Positions 32,821 through 40,421 of a stretch of DNA of 53,771 nt are shown one piece after another (positions within the stretch are counted from its first letter, which is position 1; the number at the start of each line of letters is the position of its first letter). The notes under the pieces are model-generated. The model was not told where the DNA came from. It did not search any database and saw nothing but the letters and a program-made list of their open reading frames with translations. The DNA comes from Oscillospiraceae bacterium (lineage in GTDB: Bacteria; Bacillota; Clostridia; Oscillospirales; Ruminococcaceae), in contig JAGBAZ010000010.1 in NCBI GenBank assembly GCA_018110905.1, positions 1-53,771 of the forward strand. The letters are read 5' to 3'. The position numbers and the translations under genes were made by a program.

Positions 32821-33450
32821 TTGGAAAGCAAACGCGGACTTTTTATTGTAATAGAGGGCGTTGACGGAAGCGGAAAAACCACCCAGGCCAACCTTCTTGT
32901 TGATTATCTTCGTTCAAAGGGAAGAACCATCCACCATACTGCTGAGCCAACCGAAACCGGACTTGGCGGAATGGTACGCGACGGTCTTGGCGGCGAACAT
33001 CCCAGGACCCGGGAGGAACTTGCGGCAATGTTTGCCGCGGACAGAGTTTCCCACAACGTAAGCCCGAAAAACGGAATTATAAAACATCTTAACGAGGGAA
33101 CGGACGTTGTCTGCGACCGCTATTATTATTCTTCCCTTGCTTACCAGGGGGTTGACGGCGCCATTGAATGGGTGGCTTCCATGAACCTTGACTGCCCTTT
33201 CATCACAAAGCCGGATATCTGCATTTTCCTTGATATGGATCCGGAAAAATGCCACGAACATATCAGAGCGGGCAGGACCCATTTTGAAATTTATGAAGAA
33301 AACGCCGCAATGATCGCCGAAACCCGCCGCCGCTACGGAATCGCATTCGAAATGCTTAAAGGCCGCGACAACATTGCCATAATCGATTCTGCCGGCACCA
33401 TTGAGGAAGTTTTTGAACGCATCAAAACCGAAATCGACAAACTTTTGTAA
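32821..33450 (+). CDS. tmk: Thymidylate kinase
   Basis: 209 aa. Phosphorylates dTMP to dTDP. P-loop EGVDGSGKTTQ (about 12-22), the DR(Y/S)-like DRYYYSSLAYQG (about 98-109) and a lid with the RAGRTHFE region. TTG 32821 is the start: AAAGGAG lies about ten bases upstream and no ATG fits. The closely related Bacteroidetes/Clostridia form is longer between the LID and the C-terminus, but this one has standard length. Single gene with strong promoter and terminator. Confidence 0.94.
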   Translation: MESKRGLFIVIEGVDGSGKTTQANLLVDYLRSKGRTIHHTAEPTETGLGGMVRDGLGGEHPRTREELAAMFAADRVSHNVSPKNGIIKHLNEGTDVVCDRYYYSSLAYQGVDGAIEWVASMNLDCPFITKPDICIFLDMDPEKCHEHIRAGRTHFEIYEENAAMIAETRRRYGIAFEMLKGRDNIAIIDSAGTIEEVFERIKTEIDKLL

Positions 33451-33456
33451 AAGAAC

Positions 33457-33484
33457 AAAAAGCACCCGCCGGGTGCTTTTTTTT
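33457..33484 (+). terminator. Intrinsic terminator of tmk
   Basis: AAAAAGCACCC (33457-33467), loop GCC and GGGTGCTTTTT (33471-33481). Confidence 0.9.
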
Positions 33485-33575
33485 AATGCATAATTCAAAG
33501 TGCATAATGCAGAATTATTTTGTTCCGGGGCGAACCTTTGTTTGCGCCCGGTTTTGGGTTTTGTGGTACAAAAGA
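33485..33575. repeat. Intergenic low-grade repeat
   Basis: AATGCATAATTC and GTGCATAATGCAG resemble the AATGCATAATATGCAC at 21628 and on, and GGGGCGAAC-CTTT-GTTTGCGCCC is a hairpin. No gene is seen in 33485-33613. Confidence 0.4.
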
Positions 33576-33613
33576 ATCCATCTTTTGCCGGGAAGGATTT
33601 TTAAAAGCCGTTT

Positions 33614-33913
33614 TTAATCTTCTTTTTCTTCAAATCGGTTTATCGTTTCGATTCTTTCGCCGAAAATTTCAAATTCTATATATTCCGCGCCGAAAGGTTT
33701 TTCGGTGTTTTTTTCATCAAAATTTCCGGTTATGACATAGGAATAACCAAGACCATGGTAAAATCCGCCGTTTTTGTCGCCGTTTTTTATACAGAAAACC
33801 GGTTCCCAGTAAAAACAGACCGCAACCATATAATCAATAAGTCCTGCGGAAAACCAGAGTAAAAGAAAGCTCATAACCGCCGCAAGAGTTTTAAGAAAAA
33901 TTTCCTTTTTCAT
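33614..33913 (-). CDS. Small membrane-anchored protein, conserved hypothetical
   Basis: 99 aa: an N-terminal membrane segment (about 8-27), then a short outside part with CFYWEPVFC, GFYHGLGYSYVITGNF and a C-terminal beta pair. The YHGLGYS pattern with a preceding Cys pair occurs in small Firmicutes proteins I cannot name. ATG 33913 has AAAAGGAG upstream. It begins four bases after the glycosyltransferase gene, so they share a transcript. Confidence 0.75.
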   Translation of the reverse strand: MKKEIFLKTLAAVMSFLLLWFSAGLIDYMVAVCFYWEPVFCIKNGDKNGGFYHGLGYSYVITGNFDEKNTEKPFGAEYIEFEIFGERIETINRFEEKED

Positions 33914-33917
33914 AATT

Positions 33918-35168
33918 TTATGCGCTCCTTTTAAGTTCCGCTGCGCTTGTTTTTATCTTATGTTCAATGGGCTTCCATTCAACCTTCATAAAAATCGCCG
34001 CTACGGAAATCGGAATATATGTGAACATAAAAAGCGGAAAAGTGAAAGCATAGAAAATCTTCTTCACCGGAGAGGTGTGAATCTGTTTCCATTCGGAAAC
34101 GGTTGTTATTGCACCGATTCCGAAAAGGGTGAGATACATATTAAAAATGCTTTCCAGAAGGGAAAGGGCAACCGGCAAAAGGCTTTCGCCGGAAAGAATT
34201 GCCATAAGAGAAGCGAGGCCGTTTACCATGGCGCAGAAAACCGAAAGCACCACCGCCGGCATTATATTCATCGTCATATCAAAGCAGGAAAAATCTCCCC
34301 GAAAAATTCCTTTTATAAGGTCTTTTCCGTATTTTTTGAAAACCTGAAGATAGCCCTTTGCCCAGCGCAGCCTTTGGCGCCATGACTGACGGAAAAGGGT
34401 GGGCTGTTCGTCATAAAGAACGGCGTTTTTGCAAAAACCGATTTTTTCACCCCGGGTTATGTTATGAACGGTGAATTCGATATCCTCCGTAAGAAGATGA
34501 AAAGGCCAGCCGCCGCATTTTTCAAGAATTTCCCGGCTGAAGAAAAAGCCCGTTCCGGAAACGGCGCAGGAATTCCCAAGAAGAAATCTTGCTTCGTTTA
34601 GATATCTGCTTTCCCGCAAAAACCAAAGGGAATATCCGGCGGAAATCCAGTTATCACCATAGTTTTTTGAATTTCGGTAGCCGGTTATTATGTTATAGCC
34701 GTCGGAAAAAGTTCTGTTCATTTCCTCGATATAATTTTCTTCGAGAACATTGTCCGCATCGAAAACGAAAAAGCCGTCGAAATAATTTTTCGGGTAATCT
34801 TCGGAAATACGGCGGAGAAGTTCTTCAAGGGCATAGCCTTTTCCAACTTTTTCGAGGTTAAAACGCTTATAAACAACCGCGCCGGAATTCCGGGCAACCC
34901 TTGCGGTTTCGTCGGTGCAGTTATCCGCCATTACGAAAACACGGATATTTTCCCTTCCGTAAGTCTGGGAATGTATGCTTTTTATAAGTTCGCCGATAAC
35001 TTTTTCCTCGTTCCTTGCGGAAACAAGAACGGCGAAGCGATGTTTTTTCTCCGGCTTATGGGGAGGTTCTTTTTTTAAAAGCGCCGCAGGTATATATAAA
35101 AACTGGTAAGAATAGCAAAGAAAAAAGACAGCGGCAATTATAAAATTTATTGTGAAAACAAAATCCAT
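33918..35168 (-). CDS. Membrane glycosyltransferase family 2 (processive type)
   Basis: 416 aa: N-terminal membrane segment (about 5-28), GT2 domain (about 43-285), then three to four C-terminal membrane segments. Motifs: VSARNEEKVIGELI, DNCTDET, FVFDADNVLEENY (DxD metal site), LTEDIEFT (catalytic TED) and RQSWRQRLRWAKG (the Q-x2-RW motif of processive synthases such as hyaluronan or cellulose synthase). The sugar and product are not shown. It has no partner polysaccharide genes here; the small membrane gene follows. ATG 35168 has GGGAG upstream. Confidence 0.9.
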   Translation of the reverse strand: MDFVFTINFIIAAVFFLCYSYQFLYIPAALLKKEPPHKPEKKHRFAVLVSARNEEKVIGELIKSIHSQTYGRENIRVFVMADNCTDETARVARNSGAVVYKRFNLEKVGKGYALEELLRRISEDYPKNYFDGFFVFDADNVLEENYIEEMNRTFSDGYNIITGYRNSKNYGDNWISAGYSLWFLRESRYLNEARFLLGNSCAVSGTGFFFSREILEKCGGWPFHLLTEDIEFTVHNITRGEKIGFCKNAVLYDEQPTLFRQSWRQRLRWAKGYLQVFKKYGKDLIKGIFRGDFSCFDMTMNIMPAVVLSVFCAMVNGLASLMAILSGESLLPVALSLLESIFNMYLTLFGIGAITTVSEWKQIHTSPVKKIFYAFTFPLFMFTYIPISVAAIFMKVEWKPIEHKIKTSAAELKRSA

Positions 35169-35370
35169 TTTTCTGCTCCCTTAAAATTATTTTTTCATAT
35201 AAAATTTTATAAAAAATATTTTTAAGAAACAATCGGGTGAAATCTTAAAGTTGTTTTAAGATTTTTTTAAGATTATTCCGAAGAGGAATAATTTGTGAAC
35301 AAAAGATTTCGGCCCTGTAAATAATTGTTAAATGTTGGGGAAAGAACCCTTTTACGGAAAAATTTTATGA

Positions 35371-35398
35371 TATAATATCCTTGCAAAAGCTTTTGCAA
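35371..35398 (+). promoter_or_regulatory. Candidate -10 and operator-like palindrome before yccF gene
   Basis: TATAAT (35371-35376) is followed after four bases by the perfect 18-base palindrome TTGCAAAAGCTTTTGCAA (35381-35398), placed at the expected transcription start. TTGCAA half-sites are typical of LacI-type operators. The rest of 35169-35360 is AT-rich DNA between divergent genes with no gene. Confidence 0.5.
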
Positions 35399-35429
35399 AA
35401 ATATTTTTTATAAAAGGTGATTGAATCAA

Positions 35430-35798
35430 ATGAAAACTTTGGGAAATATCCTCTGGTTCCTTTTCGGCGGATTTGCTCTTTGGCTGGAATGGGTTTTGGC
35501 GGGAATTCTCCTTTGCATAACGATTGTGGGAATTCCGGCGGGAATTCAGTGTTTTAAAATTGCGGGGCTTTGCGCGCTGCCTTTTAAAAAAGAAATTGTC
35601 CATGAACCCATCGGCTTTGGAAACACTTTTTTCAACATTCTCTGGATAATCATTTTCGGTTGGGAAATTGCGCTGACTGCTCTTCTTTCCGGGCTTCTCT
35701 GGTGCATCACTATTGTCGGTATCCCCTTCGGAAAACAGTTCTTTAAACTTGCGGCCATAAGCCTTTTCCCTTTCGGAACAAAAGCAGTAAGAGCATAA
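35430..35798 (+). CDS. yccF: YccF domain membrane protein
   Basis: 122 aa with two copies of the YccF (DUF307) motif: GNILWFLFGG with ITIVGIPAGIQCFKIA, then NILWIIIFG with ITIVGIPFGKQFFKLA. About four membrane segments. ATG 35430 with AAAGGTGA ten bases upstream. The function is not known. Upstream is a possible operator. Confidence 0.9.
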   Translation: MKTLGNILWFLFGGFALWLEWVLAGILLCITIVGIPAGIQCFKIAGLCALPFKKEIVHEPIGFGNTFFNILWIIIFGWEIALTALLSGLLWCITIVGIPFGKQFFKLAAISLFPFGTKAVRA

Positions 35799-35846
35799 AT
35801 TTTTCCCCTACGGTTTTTGGAAAAAAACTTTTAAAACCAATGCAAC

Positions 35847-35900
35847 AAAAAGCCTCCTTTTGCGTCACTATTGTTATAGGACGGTAAAAAGGAGGCTTTT
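35847..35900 (+). promoter_or_regulatory. Hairpin that would hide the ribosome site of the next gene
   Basis: AAAAAGCCTCCTTTT (35847-35861) is complementary over 14 bp to AAAAAGGAGGCTTTT (35886-35900), which contains the AAGGAGG of the lipoprotein gene at 35902. The loop is 24 bases. If transcribed, the site is masked. It could also be a terminator after yccF (TTTT follows). Confidence 0.5.
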
Positions 35901-35901
35901 C

Positions 35902-36654
35902 ATGAAAAAACTTTGTTTGATTCTGGCGGTTATTTTTACTTTCTGCGGCTGCTTTGCCGAAGAACCGGAAATTCTGAACTCAAACCCGGAAGAGGGCTAT
36001 ATTAATCCGAAAATTCCGTCGCTTATTCCCGGAAGCGGATATCAGAGTATGCCGCCGAAGATTTTTCTTCCGCTGATTAATTTTACCGAAACCGAGCTGA
36101 ATGTTCCGGATAACGCGGAAGTTTTCGGAACAAGGGTGGAAATTCCTGTCGTTCTTTCGGAAAACTATGAAGAAAGCAGTTCCAACAACGTTCCGGCAAT
36201 TTTTTGGGAAGAACTTATTACCGAAATTCAAAAGGATTATCCTGCTTTTGATCCGGAAAATCCGGGCTGGAAGGCTTCCTATAATTTTTATGCCGCAGAC
36301 GGAACAGCCGGAATGCTTAAAATAAATTATTATATCGATGAAAACATAATCACCGATAAAGCGATTATCGGAACCGTTGAAAACGGAGTTATAACAAGAC
36401 TCAGCTATACGAATGTTGATTTTGAAACCGACGAGGAAAAAATCCGCGAAAATGCGAGAAACTTTCTTGAATCAACCACACAGACAAAGAAAATTTTTGA
36501 GGAAGGAGAGGAATTTTTGAAAGAAGAAACCCTCTTCCATTACCACTATCCTTCGGATATGCTTATTTATTGCTACCAGCTTTATTTTTACGTTGACATG
36601 GGCGAAACGAAAGTTATCAACAACGATTGGGGTTATGAATGTATAGTGAAATAA
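35902..36654 (+). CDS. Lipoprotein, function unknown (DUF3298-like tail possible)
   Basis: 250 aa. MKKLCLILAVIFTFCGC is a lipoprotein signal (lipobox FCGC), then a Pro/Asn-rich spacer (about 20-60) and an outside domain. ATG 35902 has AAGGAGG six bases upstream; the frame is open earlier, but only this start gives a signal peptide. I see no active site. The C-terminal half (EEKIRENARNFLES, then a beta stretch) looks like secreted beta domains of Firmicutes, but this is only an impression. The ribosome site may be masked by the hairpin at 35847-35900. Confidence 0.75.
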   Translation: MKKLCLILAVIFTFCGCFAEEPEILNSNPEEGYINPKIPSLIPGSGYQSMPPKIFLPLINFTETELNVPDNAEVFGTRVEIPVVLSENYEESSSNNVPAIFWEELITEIQKDYPAFDPENPGWKASYNFYAADGTAGMLKINYYIDENIITDKAIIGTVENGVITRLSYTNVDFETDEEKIRENARNFLESTTQTKKIFEEGEEFLKEETLFHYHYPSDMLIYCYQLYFYVDMGETKVINNDWGYECIVK

Positions 36655-36657
36655 AAG

Positions 36658-36686
36658 AAAAAGCAGGCGTTTTGCCTGCTTTTTTA
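36658..36686 (+). terminator. Intrinsic terminator of the lipoprotein gene
   Basis: AAGCAGGC (36661-36668), loop GTTTT and GCCTGCTT (36674-36681), then T residues. Confidence 0.85.
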
Positions 36687-36699
36687 TGTCATAGCGTAG

Positions 36700-36717
36700 G
36701 GGCGGATATTATCCGCC
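36700..36717. repeat. Intergenic palindrome GGGCGGATATTATCCGCC
   Basis: Inverse copy of the 19-mer at 14185 and 21605; a T tract follows on the plus strand. Confidence 0.75.
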
Positions 36718-36723
36718 GTTTTT

Positions 36724-37521
36724 TTATAAATCGAAATTCTTTTCATAAGCGGCTATAACCGCTTCGGTAACTGCGGAACGGAAGCCGCCTTTTTCAAGGG
36801 CGCGGACCCCCTGGATAGTTGTTCCACCGGGGGAGCAAACCTCGTCCTTGAGCTGGCCCGGGTGTTTTTTGCTTTCGAGAATAAGTTTTGCGGCGCCGGC
36901 AACCATCTGTGCGGCAAATTCCTTTGCCTGTGCTCTCGGAAGTCCGCAGGCAACTCCGCCATCCGCCAATGCTTCAACGAAAAGATCGACAAAAGCGGGG
37001 CCGCATCCGGCAACGGAAGCTCCCGCATCGATAAGTTTTTCCGGAAGGGGAGAGAATCTTCCGGCTTCTTTCATGGAATCAAGGAAGAAGGAAACTTCTT
37101 CTTCGGTAACTTCGGCGTTCGGCGCATAGAGTATCATTCCTTCGCCGATGGCGGCAGGAGTGTTCGGCATTATTCTTATTACCGGATAATTTCCGCCAGC
37201 GGCTTCGCAGATTCTTTCGCAGGTGAAGGCCGCGAGCATCGAAACGAGCACAAAACGGTCTTTACGGTTTTTGAGCACGGGGATAATATCTTCGAGAGTA
37301 TCCTTGAGCATCTGGGGTTTTACTCCCAGGAAAATATAATCCGCTTCGGAGGCAACGGTAAGATTATCGACAACTTTTCCTCCGGTTTTTTCCGCAAGAG
37401 CATCGGCTTTTTCGCGTATTTTATCCGCGAGCATAAGTTCGTTTTCACTGTTTGATTTTGCGGCGGCAAGAATAAGGGCGCCGCCCATGTTTCCGGTTCC
37501 GATGAATCCGAGTTTTTTCAA
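36724..37521 (-). CDS. proC: Pyrroline-5-carboxylate reductase
   Basis: 265 aa. Last step of proline synthesis. N-terminal Rossmann GFIGTGNMGGALI, IMPNTPAAIGEG and the C-terminal GCGPAFVDLFVEALADGGVACGLPRAQA with KDEVCSPGGTTIQGVRALE, the substrate site. Start is TTG 37521, with GGGAGG nine bases upstream. Its promoter shares the -35 hexamer with the adenosine deaminase promoter. Confidence 0.96.
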   Translation of the reverse strand: MKKLGFIGTGNMGGALILAAAKSNSENELMLADKIREKADALAEKTGGKVVDNLTVASEADYIFLGVKPQMLKDTLEDIIPVLKNRKDRFVLVSMLAAFTCERICEAAGGNYPVIRIMPNTPAAIGEGMILYAPNAEVTEEEVSFFLDSMKEAGRFSPLPEKLIDAGASVAGCGPAFVDLFVEALADGGVACGLPRAQAKEFAAQMVAGAAKLILESKKHPGQLKDEVCSPGGTTIQGVRALEKGGFRSAVTEAVIAAYEKNFDL

Positions 37522-37551
37522 AAAAATCGCCTCCCTGGGAATTATATTTTT

Positions 37552-37580
37552 ATTATAAACCTTTGCTTCCTCCCTTGCAA
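37552..37580 (-). promoter_or_regulatory. Promoter of proC (shares -35 with the divergent promoter)
   Basis: Minus strand TTGCAA (37580-37575), 17-base spacer, TATAAT (37557-37552). TTGCAA is self-complementary, so it also serves as the -35 of the plus-strand promoter. Confidence 0.7.
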
Positions 37581-37603
37581 TATGATTCTTTTTGATATAT
37601 AGT
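37575..37603 (+). promoter_or_regulatory. Promoter of the adenosine deaminase gene (shares -35 with proC)
   Basis: TTGCAA (37575-37580), 17-base spacer, TATAGT (37598-37603). Confidence 0.65.
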
Positions 37604-37642
37604 TTAATTATAAAACTGAAAAATCAGGGAGGACAAAACAAA

Positions 37643-38626
37643 ATGAAAACACCCGGACTTATCGACCTTCATCTTCATCTTGACGGTTCCCTTTCCGTAA
37701 AATCCGTAAAGGAACTTGCCGCATTGCAGAACATCGAAATTCCCGAAAACGAAGAGGAGCTTCTTAAACTTCTCAGAATAAACGACGATTGCCGCGACCT
37801 TACCGAATATCTTGAAAAATTTGCCTTCCCGGGAAAACTTCTTCAGACAAAAGAAGCTCTTTCCCTTTCCGTTTATAACCTTTGCGAAGAACTTAAGGAA
37901 CAGGAACTTATCCATGCGGAAATCCGCTTTGCGCCCCAGCTCCATACCCACAAAGGTCTTTCCCAGACCGAAGTTGTTGAAGCGGCCATTGAAGGACTTA
38001 ACAAAAGCGATTTTTCCGCGGGACTTATCCTTTGCTGCATGCGCGGAAACGACAACCACGAAGAAAACCTTGAAACAGTAAAAATTGCAAAAGGTTTCCT
38101 CGGAAAAGGCGTTGTTTCCGTGGATATTGCCGGCGCGGAAGCGCTTTTCCCCACCGAAAACTTCGGTGATCTTTTTGCGCTTGCAAGGGAGCTTGAAATT
38201 CCTTTCACCATTCATGCCGGCGAAGCTGACGGTCCGAAAAGCGTTTGGAAAGCTCTTGAATACGGCACAAAACGCCTTGGCCACGGCGTCCGCAGCCTTG
38301 AAGACCCGGAGCTTATCGAAAAAATCGTTGCCGAGGGAATTACCCTTGAACTTTGCCCCACCAGCAATCTCCACACCTGCATGTTCCCCTGCATTGAAGA
38401 ATACCCGCTCCGCAAACTTATGGAAGCAGGCGTTAAAATCACCATCAACACCGACAACATGACTGTTTCCAACGTAACTCTTGACAGCGAATTCAAAAAA
38501 CTCATCGCTGCTTTTGACCTTACCGACGAGGAAATCAAAAATATAGCAAGAAACTCCGTTGGCGCCTGCTTTGCCGACGAGGAAACCAAAAAAATCCTTC
38601 TTGAAAAAATCGAATCGGCGGAATAA
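37643..38626 (+). CDS. add: Adenosine deaminase family protein
   Basis: 327 aa. Deaminates adenosine to inosine with a zinc ion. Seen: DLHLHLDGS (His10, His12), the HAGEADG region with catalytic Glu, LGHGVRS, and the metal Asp in NTDNMTVS (often TDDP). The short ITINTDNMTVSNVTLDSEF is typical of Clostridia enzymes. ATG 37643 has GGGAGGAC upstream; the frame is open earlier. A TIGR04076 gene follows by about 50 bases. Adenine deaminase of the same family is possible. Confidence 0.9.
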   Translation: MKTPGLIDLHLHLDGSLSVKSVKELAALQNIEIPENEEELLKLLRINDDCRDLTEYLEKFAFPGKLLQTKEALSLSVYNLCEELKEQELIHAEIRFAPQLHTHKGLSQTEVVEAAIEGLNKSDFSAGLILCCMRGNDNHEENLETVKIAKGFLGKGVVSVDIAGAEALFPTENFGDLFALARELEIPFTIHAGEADGPKSVWKALEYGTKRLGHGVRSLEDPELIEKIVAEGITLELCPTSNLHTCMFPCIEEYPLRKLMEAGVKITINTDNMTVSNVTLDSEFKKLIAAFDLTDEEIKNIARNSVGACFADEETKKILLEKIESAE

Positions 38627-38677
38627 TATTCCAGCCGCACAAATATTTATAGCTTTTGCGCTTGTTTCGGAGGATTT

Positions 38678-39031
38678 ATGAAAAGGGTAAGAATAACAGC
38701 TGTACGAAAAACAATTTATCCGGATCTGATCGAAAAATATGAAAATCCGATAGAACATACCTGCGACGTTAAGGAAGGACAGGTTTGGATTGCCGAAGGC
38801 TGGGAAAAACCGCAGGGTTTTTGTGACAGCGCATGGGAAAGCATTTCCGCTTTTGTTATGACTTTGGCTCACGGAGGCGAAAATTTCTATGACGGCTGGA
38901 TGAAGAACCCGAAAACAGCCATGATAAGCTGCAACGACGGATTCAGACCGGTAAGCTTTTATCTTGAAGCATTGGAAGAAGATTGCGGTACGCAAAAAGC
39001 CGCTTTGGATTCAGACACGAAAAAAGTATAA
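38678..39031 (+). CDS. TIGR04076 family protein
   Basis: 117 aa. VRITAVRKTIYPDLIEKYE near the start, GFCDSAWESI near the middle and the TAMISCNDGFRPVSFYLE end match a small family of unknown function in anaerobes. Three Cys (in HTCDV, FCDS, SCND) are placed like those of the family and may bind metal. The ATG has CGGAGG upstream. It probably reads through from the adenosine deaminase gene. The last 15 residues are poorly conserved. Confidence 0.8.
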   Translation: MKRVRITAVRKTIYPDLIEKYENPIEHTCDVKEGQVWIAEGWEKPQGFCDSAWESISAFVMTLAHGGENFYDGWMKNPKTAMISCNDGFRPVSFYLEALEEDCGTQKAALDSDTKKV

Positions 39032-39036
39032 AAAAA

Positions 39037-39072
39037 AGAACAGCCGCTTTTATTAAAGGCGGCTGTTTTTTT
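39037..39072. terminator. Intrinsic terminator, bidirectional
   Basis: AACAGCCGCTTT (39039-39050) and AAAGGCGGCTGTT (39055-39067), T tract after and A tract before, between convergent genes. Confidence 0.88.
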
Positions 39073-39589
39073 ACATATTCAGTTCGAAAATTCCGCCTTC
39101 AAAAACAATGTCTTTTCCTTCGGAATCCTTATAAAAAGAAACTTTTTCCGTTCCGATAAGTTCAAAACCAAGGGATTTTAAAAGCGCAATCGAAGGCCTG
39201 TTTTCAAGGGCGGTCCCGGCGGTAATTTTTGTTATTCCGAGAGTTCCGAGATGTTCCAAAAGGGCGGAAAAACTTTCCTTTGCAAAGCCTTTTCCGTGAA
39301 ATTTTGAATGGAAGCAATATCCGGTTTCATAACCGTTTTCCCTTTTGTTGAAGGCGATATAGCCGATAACCGTTTCGCCGAGGCAAACGGCAAAAAACAT
39401 GTGCTCGGTGCTTTCAGCAGTTTTTGCCCAGCGGGAAATTCTTTCGGCAACTTCTTCATCTTTTGTGGAATGGGGTCTGTCATATTTTGAAAATTCGGAG
39501 GAATTAAAATCTTCCCAGATTTCTTTTATAAATTTCCGATCCTTTTCCGAAATCCGCCTTATTGAAAGTCTTTCTGTTTTTATGGGCAT
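39071..39589 (-). CDS. GNAT family N-acetyltransferase (RimJ/RimL-like)
   Basis: 172 aa. TERLSIRRISEKDRKFIKEI at the start, then GYIAFNKRENGYETGYCF and the acetyl-CoA loop KFHGKGFAKESFSALLEH, ending with ENRPSIALLKSLGFELIGTE. It transfers an acetyl group to an amine, often an N-terminal or small molecule; the substrate is unknown. It is divergent from the phosphatase gene and its promoter interlocks with that of the latter. Confidence 0.9.
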   Translation of the reverse strand: MPIKTERLSIRRISEKDRKFIKEIWEDFNSSEFSKYDRPHSTKDEEVAERISRWAKTAESTEHMFFAVCLGETVIGYIAFNKRENGYETGYCFHSKFHGKGFAKESFSALLEHLGTLGITKITAGTALENRPSIALLKSLGFELIGTEKVSFYKDSEGKDIVFEGGIFELNM

Positions 39590-39625
39590 TGTTTTGCTCC
39601 TTTCCTTAATAGATCATATATCAGA

Positions 39626-39654
39626 ATTATACTTTGACACTTTTGATAAATCAA
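39626..39654 (-). promoter_or_regulatory. Promoter of the GNAT gene (interlocked)
   Basis: Minus strand TTGATT (39654-39649), 17-base spacer, TATAAT (39631-39626). It overlaps the plus-strand promoter at 39634-39662. Confidence 0.7.
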
Positions 39655-39662
39655 GATATACT
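39634..39662 (+). promoter_or_regulatory. Promoter of the phosphatase gene (interlocked)
   Basis: TTGACA (39634-39639), 17-base spacer, TATACT (39657-39662). Both hexamers alternate with those of the GNAT promoter. Confidence 0.8.
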
Positions 39663-39695
39663 TGTTTTCAGAAAAAAGACAAGGAGAAATGCCTT

Positions 39696-40154
39696 ATGAT
39701 AAAAATCCTTTTCGTCTGCCACGGCAACATCTGCAGAAGCCCCATGGCTGAATTTGTTATGAAAGACCTGCTTTCCAAAACCGGCAGGGAATATGAGTTT
39801 GAAATTTCTTCCGCCGCAACAAGCACCGAAGAAATCTGGAACGGAATCGGAAACCCGGTTTATCCCCCGGCAAAAAAGCTTCTTGCGAAAAAAGGCATCG
39901 ATTGCTCCGGAAAAAGAGCAAGGCAGATGACCCGCGCCGATTACGATTATTACGACCTGCTCATCGGAATGGATAACTGGAATATCCGCAACATGCTCCG
40001 CATAACCGGCGGCGACCCGGATAATAAAATCAAAATGCTTTTGGATTTTACAAACCGTCCGGGCGAAGTTGCGGACCCTTGGTACAGCGGAGATTTTGAA
40101 GCAACCTATCGGGACGTTCTCGAAGGATGCGAAGGAATTCTCCTCCAGTATTGA
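39696..40154 (+). CDS. Low-molecular-weight protein tyrosine phosphatase
   Basis: 152 aa. The P-loop CHGNICRS (Cys8 to Arg14, C-x5-R) and the general acid Asp in DPWY near the C-terminus are both present. It removes phosphate from protein tyrosine or, in some, arginine. Single domain. ATG 39696 with AAGGAGA upstream; an earlier start would overlap the GNAT region and lacks a ribosome site. The stop codon lies inside the -35 of the next promoter. No tyrosine kinase is nearby. Confidence 0.92.
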   Translation: MIKILFVCHGNICRSPMAEFVMKDLLSKTGREYEFEISSAATSTEEIWNGIGNPVYPPAKKLLAKKGIDCSGKRARQMTRADYDYYDLLIGMDNWNIRNMLRITGGDPDNKIKMLLDFTNRPGEVADPWYSGDFEATYRDVLEGCEGILLQY

Positions 40155-40179
40155 CCTTTATCAAAAACCGTGCTATATT
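40151..40179 (+). promoter_or_regulatory. Promoter of the ABC-F leader
   Basis: TTGACC (40151-40156), 17-base spacer, TATATT (40174-40179). The -35 overlaps the stop codon of the phosphatase gene. Confidence 0.8.
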
Positions 40180-40211
40180 AAAACCAAAGAAAACTTGAAA
40201 AGGGTGAAAAG

Positions 40212-40223
40212 ATGCGCAAATAA
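40212..40223 (+). CDS. Three-codon leader ORF (Met-Arg-Lys) of the ABC-F gene
   Basis: ATG CGC AAA TAA at 40212-40223, with AAAGGGTG about six bases before it. It lies after the promoter and before the terminator of the leader. The codons themselves form one arm of a long RNA stem (40216-40225), so a ribosome on it would open that stem. Very short leader ORFs control several antibiotic-induced ABC-F genes. Confidence 0.6.
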   Translation: MRK

Positions 40224-40321
40224 TCCGTTTTTGAAGTAAGCTTACAAACCGAAAAACCTTCGGCGGCTTCCGCAAAAATTGCGGCGGCTTTGTTCCTTAC
40301 GGAAAAACGCAGATTATTTGC
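40216..40321 (+). promoter_or_regulatory. ABC-F leader RNA: long-range stem and antiterminator segment
   Basis: GCAAATAATC (40216-40225) pairs with GATTATTTGC (40312-40321), and CGTTTTT (40226-40232) with AAAAACG (40303-40309), with a two-base bulge. An inner hairpin CCGCAA/TTGCGG lies at 40270-40284. AACGCAGA (40306-40313) can instead pair with TCTGCGTT (40364-40371), the 5' arm of the terminator. Confidence 0.6.
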
Positions 40322-40361
40322 AGTAAAAGCCCTTTTTTATCCAAAAAAACGAGCTTTTGTT

Positions 40362-40398
40362 GGTCTGCGTTCGCTTTGCCGAAGGCAGACCTTTTTTT
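40362..40398 (+). terminator. Terminator in the ABC-F leader (attenuator)
   Basis: GGTCTGC (40362-40368) and GCAGACC (40385-40391), with an inner TTCG/CGAA pairing, followed by seven T (40392-40398). It ends 24 bases before the start codon, so it must be passed for expression. Confidence 0.85.
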
Positions 40399-40421
40399 GT
40401 TTCTCAAAGGAGGAATGATCA

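Noticed and set aside
40362..40398. The stem as an ordinary terminator of the phosphatase gene only
   Set aside because: It lies over 200 bases after that gene and after a separate good promoter, directly before the ABC-F ribosome site, so it can only be passed by transcripts heading into ABC-F.
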